Numbered from the stretch's first letter, positions 22,976 to 34,670 are shown. The stretch is 64,000 bases of DNA from Linyphia triangularis (GCA_963978545.1 CAXBTE010000018.1:124001-188000); one strand, 5' to 3'. Translations and numbers: made by a program. The notes: generated from the sequence alone by a model not told the origin.

Positions 22976-24580
22976 CTAATTAATAAAAGATAAACATTCA
23001 TTTGGGGCGAAGCTCTAGAAATTTGCTTTTCAACTTCGTCCCGTAGTGTTGACAAAGATTGCGTTGTTAGTCAAGAATTTTAAAATTCCCGGTGCCATTT
23101 TAGTAAAAGTAGTCGTTTTCACACTCACTGATTGAAATAATAAGTCGCAGATAGATATGACATTTGCTGCAATGACGGTTCAACTAGAAAGACGCAAATG
23201 GCTTGAACAAAGCTTATAAGGGATCAGACGATTTCGTTGACTTTTTATTTTGGTGTGGCAACAATTGAACACTAGAGGACGCTGCATACGGAAAGATCTC
23301 TTGAGTTTGCTTTGCCATGATTTACAGGCATATGCGAGCCAATTGAAATGAAAATATTCAACTGGACTTGATATCAGTTTTAGAACATGGAATTTTTGAC
23401 ATTCGCTCTTTCTTTGTCCCTAACTGATGGTGCTTGACAACTTTTTCCAGGCTTCCGGTATTATTTGCCATATTGAAAAAGTGATAAAATAGGGTATATT
23501 TGAAAAACATTGGACTTTAGGAGAAGTTACATTTTAGGATTCTCTTACTACCTGTTTAAATTTTGAACGGACCTTCTTTTCTTTTTTTAGAGTCTGATCG
23601 AAATGAGAGAATTGTTGTTTGGAGCTCTTTGGATGGAAATTTAACAGGCGCATCTTGACCGAAATTTCAGAAATAGGGGAAACATCTTAGATGGAAAATT
23701 ACTTCATTTATTTGTTATTAAGTCTGAATTTAAAACTGCTATTCTCGTACTATGTATCTAAATTAACTTGGCAAGTATTGGCTCATAAACGATTTAAATA
23801 TTCAATAACTTTTGTAATGAATGACGAGGTGAATATTACATTACTTCTGAAATTTTGCGTGCCCACCACCTTCCCGGCCTTCAAATTGCATTCGTCTCTC
23901 TCAAAAGCAAAACGTATCCTATTGGAGTTGATTTGCAGTACATGTTGGAAAATGCATATCAGCAATTTGAGAACTTTCGCTGGAACAACAGCGCCAAATT
24001 CGCCTGTGGTGGCTGAAAGTTGAATTCTTTATCTCTTCCAAACTTCGAGTTCTCTTCGTTTGAGAAGGTATGTGAACCAATATTGGTCGTGATTTGCCAG
24101 TTTTTATGCAGAGAGGGCGAAAGACTGCCCGTTCAATTTGAATCACGTTATTGACATTGCAACAGAAACTGCAATAAAAAAGTTACGTATACTTTACTTC
24201 ATTTATTAAAGAAATAATACTTATCCGAAGGTTTTAAATTATCCATTTCAATTTAAATGACTTTTTTTGAAGATGTAGTTTTGTATTACATGGCTGTAAG
24301 GTGAGAACTTGGCGTAAACTTTTGCTTAACCACTTGATTGCAAAGTAGTACATGGCTTGTCCAAAGTAAAGACAGAAAAAGAAAGAAAAAAAAAAATGAA
24401 TGCCAAAATGTGATGATTGTATTTCTACCAAAGAGAAATGAAGTGTTTTGTAGCTAGAGAGTAATAATATCACAAGTCGTACTTAGAAAAGCTGCACAAG
24501 TGTAAAAAGGCACTATCCATCAACCACCACTTTTAAAGTAACTCCATTTAATATTTAAACACGACTTTCCATGTCTCGTT

Positions 24581-24724
24581 AGCTTTGCGCAGAGGCAGTG
24601 TCATAGCCAATGAGGTTCTACCGAGGCGTGACTATTGCTAGTTGAAAACTTTTCCCAATACCCCGCCATGTGGACGTGAAATACCGTCCGCAAAGGCAAT
24701 TTTTGGAAACCTCTTCGGAGGTTT
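24581..24724 (+). ncRNA. U4: U4 spliceosomal snRNA, unit 4
   Basis: Complete copy with intact upstream region; all structural elements read as in unit 1. Confidence 0.97.
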
Positions 24725-25795
24725 ATGACTCTAAAATAGAATTTCAATATTTCCTTGCATGCTGCACTTGGGTGTCCCCTGGAGAAATTTACCTAAGTCG
24801 CAAATATCTCTAGATTGATTTCTAACATCTTCATATATACAGGGTCGTCATAATTAAAGTGATGGTTCTCAGCGTGATCTATTTGCGAAAATAGCGCCAC
24901 ATTTTGTTTGAAGATTAAACAAGAAGAGGGACCGCAGGATTACGAGAAAAAAGACTTCTGTTCCCAAAGTAACTGTGTAGTAAAAAATGAGAGTTTTAAG
25001 AAATACAGAATCAATACTGAAATGAAATAACCTTTTTACTTAGCTCGCTTAACGACTTTATGCAAGCTCGAAATAGCAACAAATTTAAAAAGCGAAAAAT
25101 TAACATAAATAGTGATAAAGTCTCTTCATCTGCAAATTCACTGTGTCCCAGAGAAAGCAGCAGCAGCAGAAGTTAAATCGAATTTCCCATTGCATCCTTT
25201 GACACAGTGCGAGTTTCTTGTTCTTGTGTTGCTTTAGCATACACTCCAACTGCTACGGAATTTCCGTAGTTGCTACGGAAATTAGTTGTAAACTACGGAA
25301 TTACGGACGTATAGCAAAAAAACTACGGATCGGAATGAAATCGCTGTAAATATCATTTTGCTCGATTTCCCGCTCAATATTTTCCGCACTTTTAAGAAGA
25401 CGCAAAAAAATAATAATAATTTCCTCTCCTCTCCTTGAAAAGGAGGACGATCGTTTTGTCGAAGTGACGTCACGTCACATTTCGTATATTTTTTTGTGCG
25501 AAGCAAAGTGAGTTAAATAAAATAGTTTGAAGAAGAAAAACTTGAACCGTGATCGTGATCCATATTTTCAAAGCGCATCAGATCAGATTTCGAATTGTTT
25601 TTAATACATGAACGTGATTATAATGGATTGTTATTTAAAATGACCTAATCCGGCTTCCGATGTGGAAAAGCCATGCAAGAAGAGGACAAATAATCAAAGA
25701 TTTCGAGATTTTTAAGCATTTAAAAAAGATTTGACGAGCATTTAAAAAGGATATTTCCGTTCGGACATGCGAAATCGCGATGTCTTATTAAATTA

Positions 25796-25959
25796 AAGCT
25801 TGGCGTCCACTAGAGTTAAACAGTGCAGAGCAGAGCGGAGTGAATTCGAGCCAAATTACAAGTCTGTCAACGTCCATTGTAGCACGAGCCTCCTGCTACA
25901 GTAGACGTTGGCAGCCTTGTAATTGGCTCTTGTCCACTCCGCTCTGCACTGCTCTGCAC
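25796..25959. repeat. Palindromic element of unit 5, left part, split by the P-superfamily insertion
   Basis: The left arm, centre and most of the right arm are present. The transposon entered after the second of two CTCTGCACTG copies in the right arm, and the last part of the element continues at 33084. Confidence 0.85.
25952..25959 (+). repeat. 8-bp target duplication CTCTGCAC, left
   Basis: The same 8 bases recur at 33084-33091 directly after the element. Eight-base duplications are characteristic of the P superfamily and also of hAT. Confidence 0.9.
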
Positions 25960-26018
25960 TAAGGCCTCTATAAAGGGGAGCCGACGCGTCCGCCATTTTC
26001 TGTCTAAAGGTTGGCGCA
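25960..26018 (+). repeat. Left terminal inverted repeat of the P-superfamily element
   Basis: About 59 bp, paired imperfectly with 33024-33083. Best-conserved blocks are CTATA(A/G)AGGG near the tip and CGCCAT(T/C)TTCTGTCT further in. Confidence 0.8.
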
Positions 26019-26208
26019 GCTTGGCGCTTTGCCTTTGAATCCAATGTAAAACTCAGCCAACTTCTTCAACGCCATATGTTAAATTAAGCTTTGCTATGTC
26101 AGAAAAAATGTTTTAAAATCTTTTCAGGAACCTTACTGTAATACATCGATTGATAGAAATTTTGTTTTTCGTTCTTTTTGGCATAATATATCCGAATAAT
26201 TCTCAAGT

Positions 26209-26335
26209 GGGTTTCCACGTTGGCAATCTACTGCTACTTGGCGACTTACGATAAATCTATCTTTTGTAAAGAGTTCGGTTTTCGTCGAGTCTGAAATTGG
26301 GTTTCCGTATTGGCGCTTTATCCTAATTTGGCGAC
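26209..26335 (+). repeat. Subterminal direct repeat (2 x 37 bp) in the P-superfamily element
   Basis: GGGTTTCC(A/G)(C/T)(G/A)TTGGC...TTGGCGAC occurs at 26209-26245 and 26299-26335. A further AAGTTGGCGAC lies near the other end at 32553-32563. Repeated TTGGCG cores near both ends could be THAP-domain binding sites; this is inferred. Confidence 0.5.
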
Positions 26336-28278
26336 ATCATACTGTTTGCGTAAGATAGATTTTTAAAACTGTGTTTTCTTTCGTGATAATGTTTTCGCTA
26401 CGCTGAATTGTAATTAAGTGGACTTTTGTTGCTACAGTACGGCTTGATACAGTTTTAAACCATTTTTTATTTATTTACGTTAAGCTAAATTATAATTGAA
26501 CGAAGTGGGTTTTTTGTTGTTAATTTTTTTTGGTGCTAAATATACTAACGATAAATTAAAGCGAATAAATTAGAAACAAAGTACATATTGCGTAGTTGTC
26601 GATTGTTTGTTTTGAATATATAACTGAGAAATATAGGGGATATATAAGTGTTCCGTAACATTCGTTTCGAAGTTTCAAGTCACAAGGGAGGTATGGCTTC
26701 AGTGAGATTTTGCAGAGAAACTGCTGCGCATTTGCGTCTCAAAATGCAGAAAACCCAGATTTTCGTAGGGAATTTAAAACATGAGCGTAGTTGAAACGAT
26801 CTTAATTTTATTTCCCATTAATTCGATATAATGAATGTTTTACTTAGGAAATTAAATTCTATGATTTTTTATGTTGTTCACCTTGATTAAATATCAACTA
26901 AATTTATTAGGACAAGGAGCTGTATGAGAACTGTGTGTATTATGCTCCATATTAATTATATATCAGTAACCTGTACCTTCCTCGTGGTTTTTCCAAGGGG
27001 AAATTTCCAAGTATTTGTGTCTTTAATAAGGGAAATTCTCATCAGACGGATCATTGGGCTGTCCGATCAGAGTAGTTGTTTATGTTTCTTTTAATTCAAG
27101 GGGCAATTGCTGACTTTTTATAATTAAAAGACCCCAGAAAAGCGTTCTTCCTTGGAATTTCGGTCTCTCTAATTTAATACCAATTAATTTTTTATTATTA
27201 TTGCACTCTTACATTGGCATTATTGCAATATCGAACTTGAAATATAGGTAGAAAAGAAAGTTGTTTGTGACAAATGGTCGTCAGCATCAATTTAGAAACA
27301 CTTCCCAGTTATCCCTGCTAAACTCCCGAATGAATTGACCTACGATGTTTAAATTTGGTGTGCGGTTTAGTGTTGACCATGAGATCTACCATCAAGGTTT
27401 TTGTCAAAATCGCGCATGCTCGTAAGGTAAAAATCATGCAAATATCGTCTTTCAGCAATTGCTAAAAAATGGCTCTAACGATTTTGATTAAAATTTCTAT
27501 GCTAATGTTCCTCTTAAGGAGTTATAAAAATCTCCTCCTCCGAAATTCCCGTACAAATGCGATAAAAATTTTAAAAACAGATGCCTTTGTCACACTCTCT
27601 GCACTTGAGTATCGCCTATTAATGATCGATTTTACGCTGTTTCAAGCACAAGAAAGGATAATGTATATCGAATAATATCGCCATTTTGGCAGAGGTTAAT
27701 TATCGCAGTTAAAGTATGAAAACGCTAAATAACACCATTCCATATCAAATTTGAACGCAATGACCATTATTATAGTACAATTGAAAATTGTGAGATGTTC
27801 CACACCTTTAGTTTTTTAGTACATTGCAATAGTGGCTTTTTCTAGTCGAAGGTGCCTTTTGGCATAATTTCAGAAAATTGGTGACTGATTCAAAGTAACC
27901 ACGTTAAAACAAAAACGGAAGCCTGATATGCAATTAGTAAGAATACGAAATATTTTATATGGCAAAAAAGGTGCATGTGAGTGTAGTGATTCTAATATTA
28001 GACAAGGCGGGTTGGTTCCTGCAGGTAGTGCAATAGCAGGCCATCCCGTGGCAAGGGCAGAATGAATTCCAGACTCAAGCCAATTCTGTAAGTGTAAACA
28101 CTTCCATATAAAATATCAAGAAACTTACATCAATGATCTCTACTATGTATCTAGTGGAGAGAAAAATTGCTGAGACAAGCTTTTGTGTTTTACGGCGAAT
28201 GACGTTTGTATAAAATAAAATTAAAAAATAGATATTTTACAAGTTTTCTTGGTAACTAAAATGATGACTCAAGCCTAA
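26336..28278. other. Non-coding left interior of the P-superfamily element
   Basis: About 1.9 kb downstream of the transposase stop. No credible gene is seen. It contains one copy of a diverged dispersed repeat (about 27290-27500) whose inverted partner is in intron 2 of the transposase gene. I did not find a clear AATAAA on the - strand directly after the stop. Confidence 0.6.
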
Positions 28279-30351
28279 TTATTTTTTTATGCCAACAGAT
28301 TTTTTGTTAGCAGAACTTGAAGCATAAACACGGGTATCATGAGCATGTTTCGCTGCTAAATGGTTTCTTATACCAATGCATCTTGTATTCAAGTAATACT
28401 CCACAACTTGTTTCGTCAAACTGCAGCAGTCTGGAACAAAACCCTTGCATTTAGTAACAATTTCATTAATGAATGCAGGCTCAATTTTTATTTGTGCATT
28501 TACAATTTTGTGCTTGTTGTGTATAATAACCTTTTCGGTTACAAGGCACATATTGTATACGATGCACGAAGGCTTCTTTAACCCTCCTAAGTTGCACGAA
28601 TTCAATAAATGTTGCACTTGACTTGAAACTTTTTCGCCCTCCTTCATTTCCAAAACTTTTAGACAATTGTCGCAAAATCGTCGTTTTTTTAGGGCATTTA
28701 CAGTTGCACCTGCTATATAATAGATGTCATTCTGATCTGAAGTTGATATGTGGAGTTCTTCCCAATTCAAAGGCATTTTCAGAAGACATGTAGGTAGCGA
28801 AATTGAAGGATTTGATTTCTTTAACTTAGTGAAGTTTAATAGATGTCGATCAGCATCATTTGCGTAATTTGAGCTTTTCACGTCACTCAAATATTGTGAA
28901 ACACAAATTAACTTTAGTGCTTTGCAGGATTGAAGGGCTGTTGGTTTGCTTCCTGCTTTCCTGCGAATTTGCGAAAAAACATTTTCCAATGCGTCTTGGG
29001 TGGTTCTGCCACTAAGAAAGAAGTCATATCCTCTATCCAAACAATCTTCCGATAATTTAATTATCACAGTGGTAGAAAGTACCACTCCAGTGTTAAGTGG
29101 CTTCCAACCACCTGAAATTCTCAACGTTTTGAAAATCGTTATCATTTCATTGAGAAAAGCAATCTTCTTTCGTCGATTAGTTTTAGTGATGGATTTTTTA
29201 CGGCAGCGTGCTGTCATCACCTCAAACCACTGGCAGATGAATTTAATCCACCAGGCAGTGGTCAATGCGATTTGAGGCAAAAGCTTCATTATCACAGCTT
29301 TTTCAATAGCAGCAGCAGTTTTTATTGAAAAAAACTGCACTGACAGACCAACATTCATCTGCTGGTATTTGGTTGGAAACAAATGCTTCCTCTTCAGGTG
29401 ATGAAGGGAACGTAAGGAAGATTTGCTATCAATTTCCTGCATCCACAGATCTTTTATAAATGAACCCATCACTAAATCTGAATTTAAATTGTATGCGTTT
29501 TTGGTTTGGGCACTCAGCTTGATAGCATGGCTCAATGTGGCCCTTTTCAAATTTTTCAATAGATGAGGCACATCTGCCAAGACAAGAATATCTTTGCTGT
29601 TGTTTTGGTATGCAACTTGGGTTTGTTTCGGGTTAACTTTAACACCCAAATTCTTCCATTGGGCTTGGTTATTGCTTCCCATATCGGAAACGGTAGCCAA
29701 GACACGAAAACCAGCTGATTCAACAGCGTTAATAACGTTGTTAGTCATATAGACCATATCCCTTCCACATGTAGAAGCGGCAGTAACCTCATGGCCAACG
29801 ATCTGCTTCCATGGAGATTTTAATCCTCTAAGAAGGAGCACTGTGTAGTGAGTACCTTCTTTAGAAGGACCCAGTGTACTATTTCCAACAAACACTTTTT
29901 TGATGGGGTCGTAGTCTTTGTCAGACGAAATAACCATCTCATCCACACTTAATATGCAGTCTTTACTGAGAGGATCCATCGATTCCCCCTTCACTTTCAT
30001 CAAATTAATAAAATCCCACAGAATTCCAAAGGGTACTTCTATTCCTTTTATTCGTTTATTAAGGGTGCTATATGAGGGTGCAGGATATCCTGTTTTTAAC
30101 AAGTAATTGTAGCCGTGTTTTGATAAAGAAAACCTTAATTTCAAACCCTTCACAATATCTTCATCGGACCAACTTGGTCTACAACCCTTTTCCTTTATTA
30201 AATTTGTCACTTGATTTCCAGAAAGAAATTTGTTTAAATTATATTGCAGCTTTTCTTGTGATTCTTTGGCTTTAAGTGCTTCCACGTTTGATGTCGCACA
30301 CTTGGCTTCCAGCTCTTGGATCCTCCTCTTCATAGCATCATAATCTGAATC
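28279..30351 (-). CDS. Transposase exon 4 (coiled coil and catalytic core)
   Basis: It encodes residues 143-832 after the acceptor CCATTTCAG. It is a single 2,073-base open exon with the complete catalytic domain, including the inserted helical region between the second Asp and the Glu typical of P transposases. The tail is lysine-rich (SANKKSVGIKK). Confidence 0.94.
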   Translation of the reverse strand, partial: DSDYDAMKRRIQELEAKCATSNVEALKAKESQEKLQYNLNKFLSGNQVTNLIKEKGCRPSWSDEDIVKGLKLRFSLSKHGYNYLLKTGYPAPSYSTLNKRIKGIEVPFGILWDFINLMKVKGESMDPLSKDCILSVDEMVISSDKDYDPIKKVFVGNSTLGPSKEGTHYTVLLLRGLKSPWKQIVGHEVTAASTCGRDMVYMTNNVINAVESAGFRVLATVSDMGSNNQAQWKNLGVKVNPKQTQVAYQNNSKDILVLADVPHLLKNLKRATLSHAIKLSAQTKNAYNLNSDLVMGSFIKDLWMQEIDSKSSLRSLHHLKRKHLFPTKYQQMNVGLSVQFFSIKTAAAIEKAVIMKLLPQIALTTAWWIKFICQWFEVMTARCRKKSITKTNRRKKIAFLNEMITIFKTLRISGGWKPLNTGVVLSTTVIIKLSEDCLDRGYDFFLSGRTTQDALENVFSQIRRKAGSKPTALQSCKALKLICVSQYLSDVKSSNYANDADRHLLNFTKLKKSNPSISLPTCLLKMPLNWEELHISTSDQNDIYYIAGATVNALKKRRFCDNCLKVLEMKEGEKVSSQVQHLLNSCNLGGLKKPSCIVYNMCLVTEKVIIHNKHKIVNAQIKIEPAFINEIVTKCKGFVPDCCSLTKQVVEYYLNTRCIGIRNHLAAKHAHDTRVYASSSANKKSVGIKK

Positions 30352-32923
30352 CTGAAATGGATTTATGAAAGAATATAAGTAAATCGAAACAGCAAATTAT
30401 AATTGAATAAAAAGACTGTTATATCAAATAAATCCAAAAATGTACAAAAGGATGCTGTTTACCTATAAGGTTATTTAAAAATTAAATCTTTTAATCATTG
30501 CACATTCCAAACGTAAAATATATTTTGTTTTTATTCAGCGGTTGATTTGATGAGTTTTTTAACGACACAAGAACCAGAAATTATCAAGTTATGCGAAGCA
30601 CTAGGTAAATTTCCAATTTAAGGCTAAATTATTAAAAATCCAAATATTGTTAAACTAAAATTAATACACAAGTAAAAAATAAATGACGAATTAAAAATAA
30701 CTTTTAAAAATATAAAATATTTTACAAATCTTGTAATATGCTTTATTGAGCGATTGGAAAATAAACATGGTAATGATGTCCAAAAGCCAAAACCATTTTG
30801 ATAGAAAATAGAAAGATGAAGGCCATTGTCATCAATAACTGTTTTAGAAGTATATGATTCTTGTACCGAAAGTAGAAAGAGAGTATTCAACGTTAAATGT
30901 TTCTACTAAATTATGTTAAACATGATTAATGCCTTTCGTATTTCTGCCACGGTGGTATATTTTAACTAATAGTATGTTTCTATAATGCTATTACATTATG
31001 CTATAGGTTAAGTCAAGAAAAGAAAAAATTAAAATTGTTTTTTACAATCGTATTCAGAGGAAATCTCACCTGAAGAGTGACGAATGAACTGGTTTCTTGA
31101 AAGTTTTCTGATTCAATTTCTGAATCCATTATGGGAACATTTGATGGACCTTGAATAGTATCAATTTTGGCTTTCTGAAAAGATAATTTTAATTACAAAA
31201 ATAGCAAATAATTCAATTAATTTAAAAATTCTTAAAAAGAAATCCGGAGTGCGGCATAAGACAACTCCTCCAGAGTTGCAAGAATAGAAATATTGGATTT
31301 TTTTTAAGGCTATGATAATACTTTAGAACTGTTGTCCATAAATTTGTGGGAAAACTTTCTTTAGAGCCAAATATGGTTAGCCTTTGAACACAGATTTTAT
31401 ATTCTCAAGTCAAGTCATACAGCACAAGTCGCAGCAAGAAATTTAAAATAATACTGATTATTCAAGTTCATATACTCTGCGTCAAAATAGTTGGAGCCGT
31501 TTTAAGCAACTGCAAAAAATATGATTTTTTAGGATTTCAATCTTAGCATAAGCGCGATTTAAAAGAAAACTTTAATGGTAGGTCCCATGGTCCCGCTAAC
31601 CCGCACACAAAATTTGATGATCGTAGGTCAATTTGTTAGGGAGTAATAGTGACCAAGAACACACAGACACAAATATTTTCTAGACCACTTTTTTGAAATT
31701 GGGGTGTTCCAAAACGTGAAGAAATGAAAAATATAATAATATTTTTTTTTTACCTAATGCTATATTTCATTACCCTATACTTTCAATTAAACCTAAACAT
31801 ATGGGTAATTAAAGGTAAAAAATGTATATATACAGTCTAGCACCATAGTTCTATGAAATGTATAATCAGAACTTTGGTGTTAAATACACAAGATAGATTT
31901 AGGAAAAATTACTTGCCTTGTCTTTTGGCATACCAATGCCCTTGATTCTCTGACATTCTAATAATTGTGGAGGATTGGGAACATCAAAAATAGTAGGAAT
32001 AGCATTTGGTTTTAATTTCCTCCATCCATCAGCTCTGTGGGATTCAAATTGACTGTTTTCAAAGTGATCCTAAAACAAAACTTTACTTTTGTAACATGCA
32101 TAAATATATAACCAGGAAAAATTAAATCAACACTTAAGCTTGTATTACTGTTTTTAAAAGAACTTTGTTGTTATTCCTTAATAATAGTAAAAATCTTAAT
32201 TAATAAAAATAGTTATATAAACATAATCATTATTAAAATTTGAATTGCAAAACTATCTCCTATGTTAAGATTTAATGCCAGCATAGTAGCTTAAAGCCGA
32301 AAGCATGTTTTAGATAACAGATTCTTATACTGACGAGTTATTTTAGGAAAGTTAAATGAATTACAAATAAATATGGTTGTATACAAAATTAATGCAAATT
32401 ATGAATATGATGCGAATCATGACTAAAAAGAGATAAAAATAATTAAATCATGCTTTAAAAATATAAAAGCCACGATATTGAAATCACTAAGTTAGCAAGT
32501 CTTTAAAAAACTCAATAATCGGCCAAATATCAAAACTATTTCGACACTTGCCAAGTTGGCGACGAAATATTTAGCGAAATATATGCTATAATGTAAACCT
32601 AAATCTAAGTAATAAAACATCAGGACAACACAAGATAGTAAACTAGATTGTAAGCAAGGAAAGCTAACTACAATTTATTTTAAACTAAAATATTACTCAA
32701 GAAACATGTTCTCAAAGTATAACTTAGTAACAATTACGATTAAAAATTAACTCACCTCGCACAAATATGCGTATTTGTTTATTATCCATTTGTCTCGACG
32801 GCAATTCTGAATCCAACGTTGGCGTCTGTTTTGATCAGTCGGAAAACAAAACATTCTTCTTCGTTTTGAAGGATCTTGATTATTTGATGAATTCGAGCAA
32901 TTAGGAGCTGAACAACCGGTCAT
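28279..32923 (-). CDS. THAP-domain P-element-type transposase (four exons, 832 aa predicted)
   Basis: Predicted to bind the element ends and catalyse its cut-and-paste movement in the nucleus. Joining - strand exons 32923-32756, 32069-31917, 31174-31070 and 30351-28279 gives one open frame in phase 0 at every junction. Residues 1-84 are a THAP zinc finger: C4, C9, C55 and H58 as the C2CH ligands, W37, and the NAIPTIF box ending at 84. A basic, probably coiled-coil stretch follows (about 149-185), as in P transposase. The RNase H-like catalytic core is marked by D279 (LSVDEM), D365 (VSDMGSNN), the ADVPHLLK motif (about 402-408) and E598 (QDALENVFSQIR). Length lies between Drosophila P transposase (751 aa) and human THAP9 (903 aa). 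No stop or frameshift is seen. The start at 32923 is the first in-frame ATG; the frame opens upstream only with TTG. Confidence 0.93.
31070..31174 (-). CDS. Transposase exon 3 (acidic linker)
   Basis: It encodes residues 108-142, a Ser/Glu-rich linker. It starts after TCTTTTCAG and ends CTTCAG before GTGAGA. Both neighbours join in phase 0, which supports the exon although it has no domain. Confidence 0.85.
31475..31690 (+). repeat. Diverged dispersed repeat in intron 2 of the transposase gene
   Basis: It contains GCACACAAAATTTGATGATC and ATCGTAGGTCAATTTGTTAG. The reverse strand of about 27290-27500 has the corresponding GCACACCAAATTTAAACATC and ATCGTAGGTCAATTCATTCG, with matching sequence for roughly 200 bp. 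It is an unidentified old interspersed repeat present twice, in inverted orientation. Confidence 0.6.
31917..32069 (-). CDS. Transposase exon 2 (THAP domain, C-terminal part)
   Basis: It encodes residues 57-107. It begins after TTTTAG with DHFENSQF, giving the last zinc ligand H58 and the HF pair typical of THAP. It ends GACAAG followed by GCAAGT: a GC donor. The GT four bases further on would put exon 3 into a frame with an early TGA. Confidence 0.88.
32756..32923 (-). CDS. Transposase exon 1 (THAP domain, N-terminal part)
   Basis: It encodes residues 1-56 with the first three zinc ligands (C4, C9, C55). It ends TGCGAG followed by GTGAGT, a strong donor, in phase 0. Intron 1 is 686 bp. Confidence 0.92.
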
Positions 32924-33023
32924 AATTACAGAATTAGTTTTAAAAGAAAACGATTGAATGACTAAAATCGCTAGCGACAAATTACGACACTCGCGCTATC
33001 TCCACCCACGCTAAAACCAAGAG

Positions 33024-33083
33024 TGCGGCAACCCTTAAGACAGAAGATGGCGTTCGATCCGGCCTCCCTCTATAGTGGTTCTA
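33024..33083 (-). repeat. Right terminal inverted repeat of the P-superfamily element
   Basis: Partner of 25960-26018. It directly precedes the duplicated CTCTGCAC and must also contain or border the transposase promoter, because the start codon is at 32923. Confidence 0.8.
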
Positions 33084-33118
33084 CTCTGCACTGTTCAACT
33101 ATAGTGGACGCCAAGCTT
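33084..33118. repeat. Palindromic element of unit 5, right end after the P-superfamily insertion
   Basis: It begins with the duplicated target CTCTGCAC (33084-33091) and finishes the right terminal inverted repeat at 33118, followed by TA. Confidence 0.85.
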
Positions 33119-34670
33119 TAGGGTAATGTTTTTTGTAATTTACCTGTTGCCAATTCGTTTTTAAAAGACAGATTTATATTTAAAATTAAATATCACAGGA
33201 ATTCATTAAAAATCCCGGATTATATCCGATTTAAAAAAAAAATAAAAACTTAGGTAGGTTGTGAAAAGTTCTTAACATTCATTATATCAATTTTACAGTA
33301 TTATAAATTTCAGTGGTTTTGGAAGTGGGGAGACGCGTGGGTATGTTCTTGAAAAGTGAGGGGACGCGTCACCCCGCGTCTACCCACACTTCTACCACTG
33401 GCCACCCTGGGCATATAGCTATTCATGGCTTGTCTTAAGGAAGGTTTCAATGGATTAGAAGAGGCTACATTGTGGGTAGATTTCATTGGAAATTTTTTAA
33501 ACACGGGATGAAACATGCTAGAAGCGCAAAATTTCGCCACTTTGTTTTCTTAAAAGGCAGAATGTAAGACATTTCAGAACCAACCCATGATTCTCTTAAT
33601 TTTCAAAGTTCATTATTAGTAAGGATCCACATCCGGGAGATTCCATTTCGTATTCCAGTGAACCTGAATACATGTAAGAGGCAATTTTTTCCCCCCCATA
33701 AACAGGATTACATTATAATGAAGTAAAATAACGAACCTCTTTTTGTCTGTGAAAAGAATAATTTATAAGCGCGTTATTATTATATATTTTAACTGCAATT
33801 TTTAATATTCAAATTGGATTCCTCGAAAAGTATTTATTACGAGTTAAAATAGGCAATTTATTTTCAAACATCTGAACAACGTGTATAGAAATCAACAATT
33901 TTAAATTTGCAAAAGCGGTTTTTAACATCTTGTTTTTTTAATCGATTAATAAAATGTTGTTTCGCTCCATATTAAAGAGATAACCATAGTATCATTGATT
34001 TGTGTACGATTCGATTTCAAGTTGCTGCGATTAGTTTCCAAGTTTGAATTAAAACTGAACATTTTATCATCCTTTTTTAAATCTTTCAAATTTGTTTTGT
34101 TTGTCCACAATCACTTACTAGTTTATAGGATTGTTTCAATCCTACTTAAATCCCTTTATCCTAAGAGACGTGGCAAACTACTTATGCTTCGATAAAAATG
34201 GGCACTTTATCCTGATTATATTCAGATTATTTTGAGATAATGTTTGATAATTTTTTTTTAAATAAATAAAATAATTATTTCGATCAGGAAACAGTTTTTC
34301 TATAACTAAATTTCTCAAGCCTTGAATGGAAAAGTGAGGTTTAATAATTATGCGAAAATATGTCCTTTGTCTTTTATGTGGCGGCATCATCCCTCATTGA
34401 GCTTATTGTTACACCTCTCTCTTTTTTATATACTACGCGTGCTCTAATAGTACCATGGTAAATGTCAAGGTTTTAAGAGTTATCAATTACCCCGCGTAAT
34501 CATTGTTTTTGCTTTTTAATGTAATCAAAACTTAACAAGATGTGTATTGCATTTGAAATAAGGTTGGTTTTCTTAAGTACCCAAGTTTTTTTTAAATTAT
34601 AAATGCTACTACCACCACTACATTATTTTTAGTACAAATACATAAAAGCACGGGAAATGCTGCTAAAGTT

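Larger units (their letters stand above)
20275..25041 (+). repeat. Tandem array unit 4 (intact, 4,767 bp)
   Basis: This unit is complete and nearly identical to unit 3. A private change gives AAAATGTGAAAAATTAAC near 20322, where other units have AAAAAGCGAAAAATTAAC. Confidence 0.98.
25960..33083 (-). mobile_element. P-superfamily DNA transposon, apparently full length (7,124 bp)
   Basis: The boundaries follow from comparison with uninterrupted units. The left end TAAGGCCTCTATAAAGGGGA and the reverse complement of the right end (TAGAACCACTATAGAGGGAG) are imperfect terminal inverted repeats extending about 60 bp, both including CGCCAT(T/C)TTCTGTCT. Between them lies one four-exon gene for a THAP/P-type transposase on the - strand. 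Its ATG is about 160 bp from the right end, and about 2.3 kb of non-coding DNA separates its stop from the left end. Flanking 8-bp duplications are perfect. Both duplication copies and the reading frames are intact, so the insertion looks recent and possibly autonomous. Confidence 0.94.

Noticed and set aside
25856..26044. 62-codon - strand frame crossing the left end of the P-superfamily element
   Set aside because: It spans an insertion boundary and is therefore fortuitous.
28946..29275. 109-codon + strand frame opposite the transposase
   Set aside because: Shadow of the - strand transposase exon.
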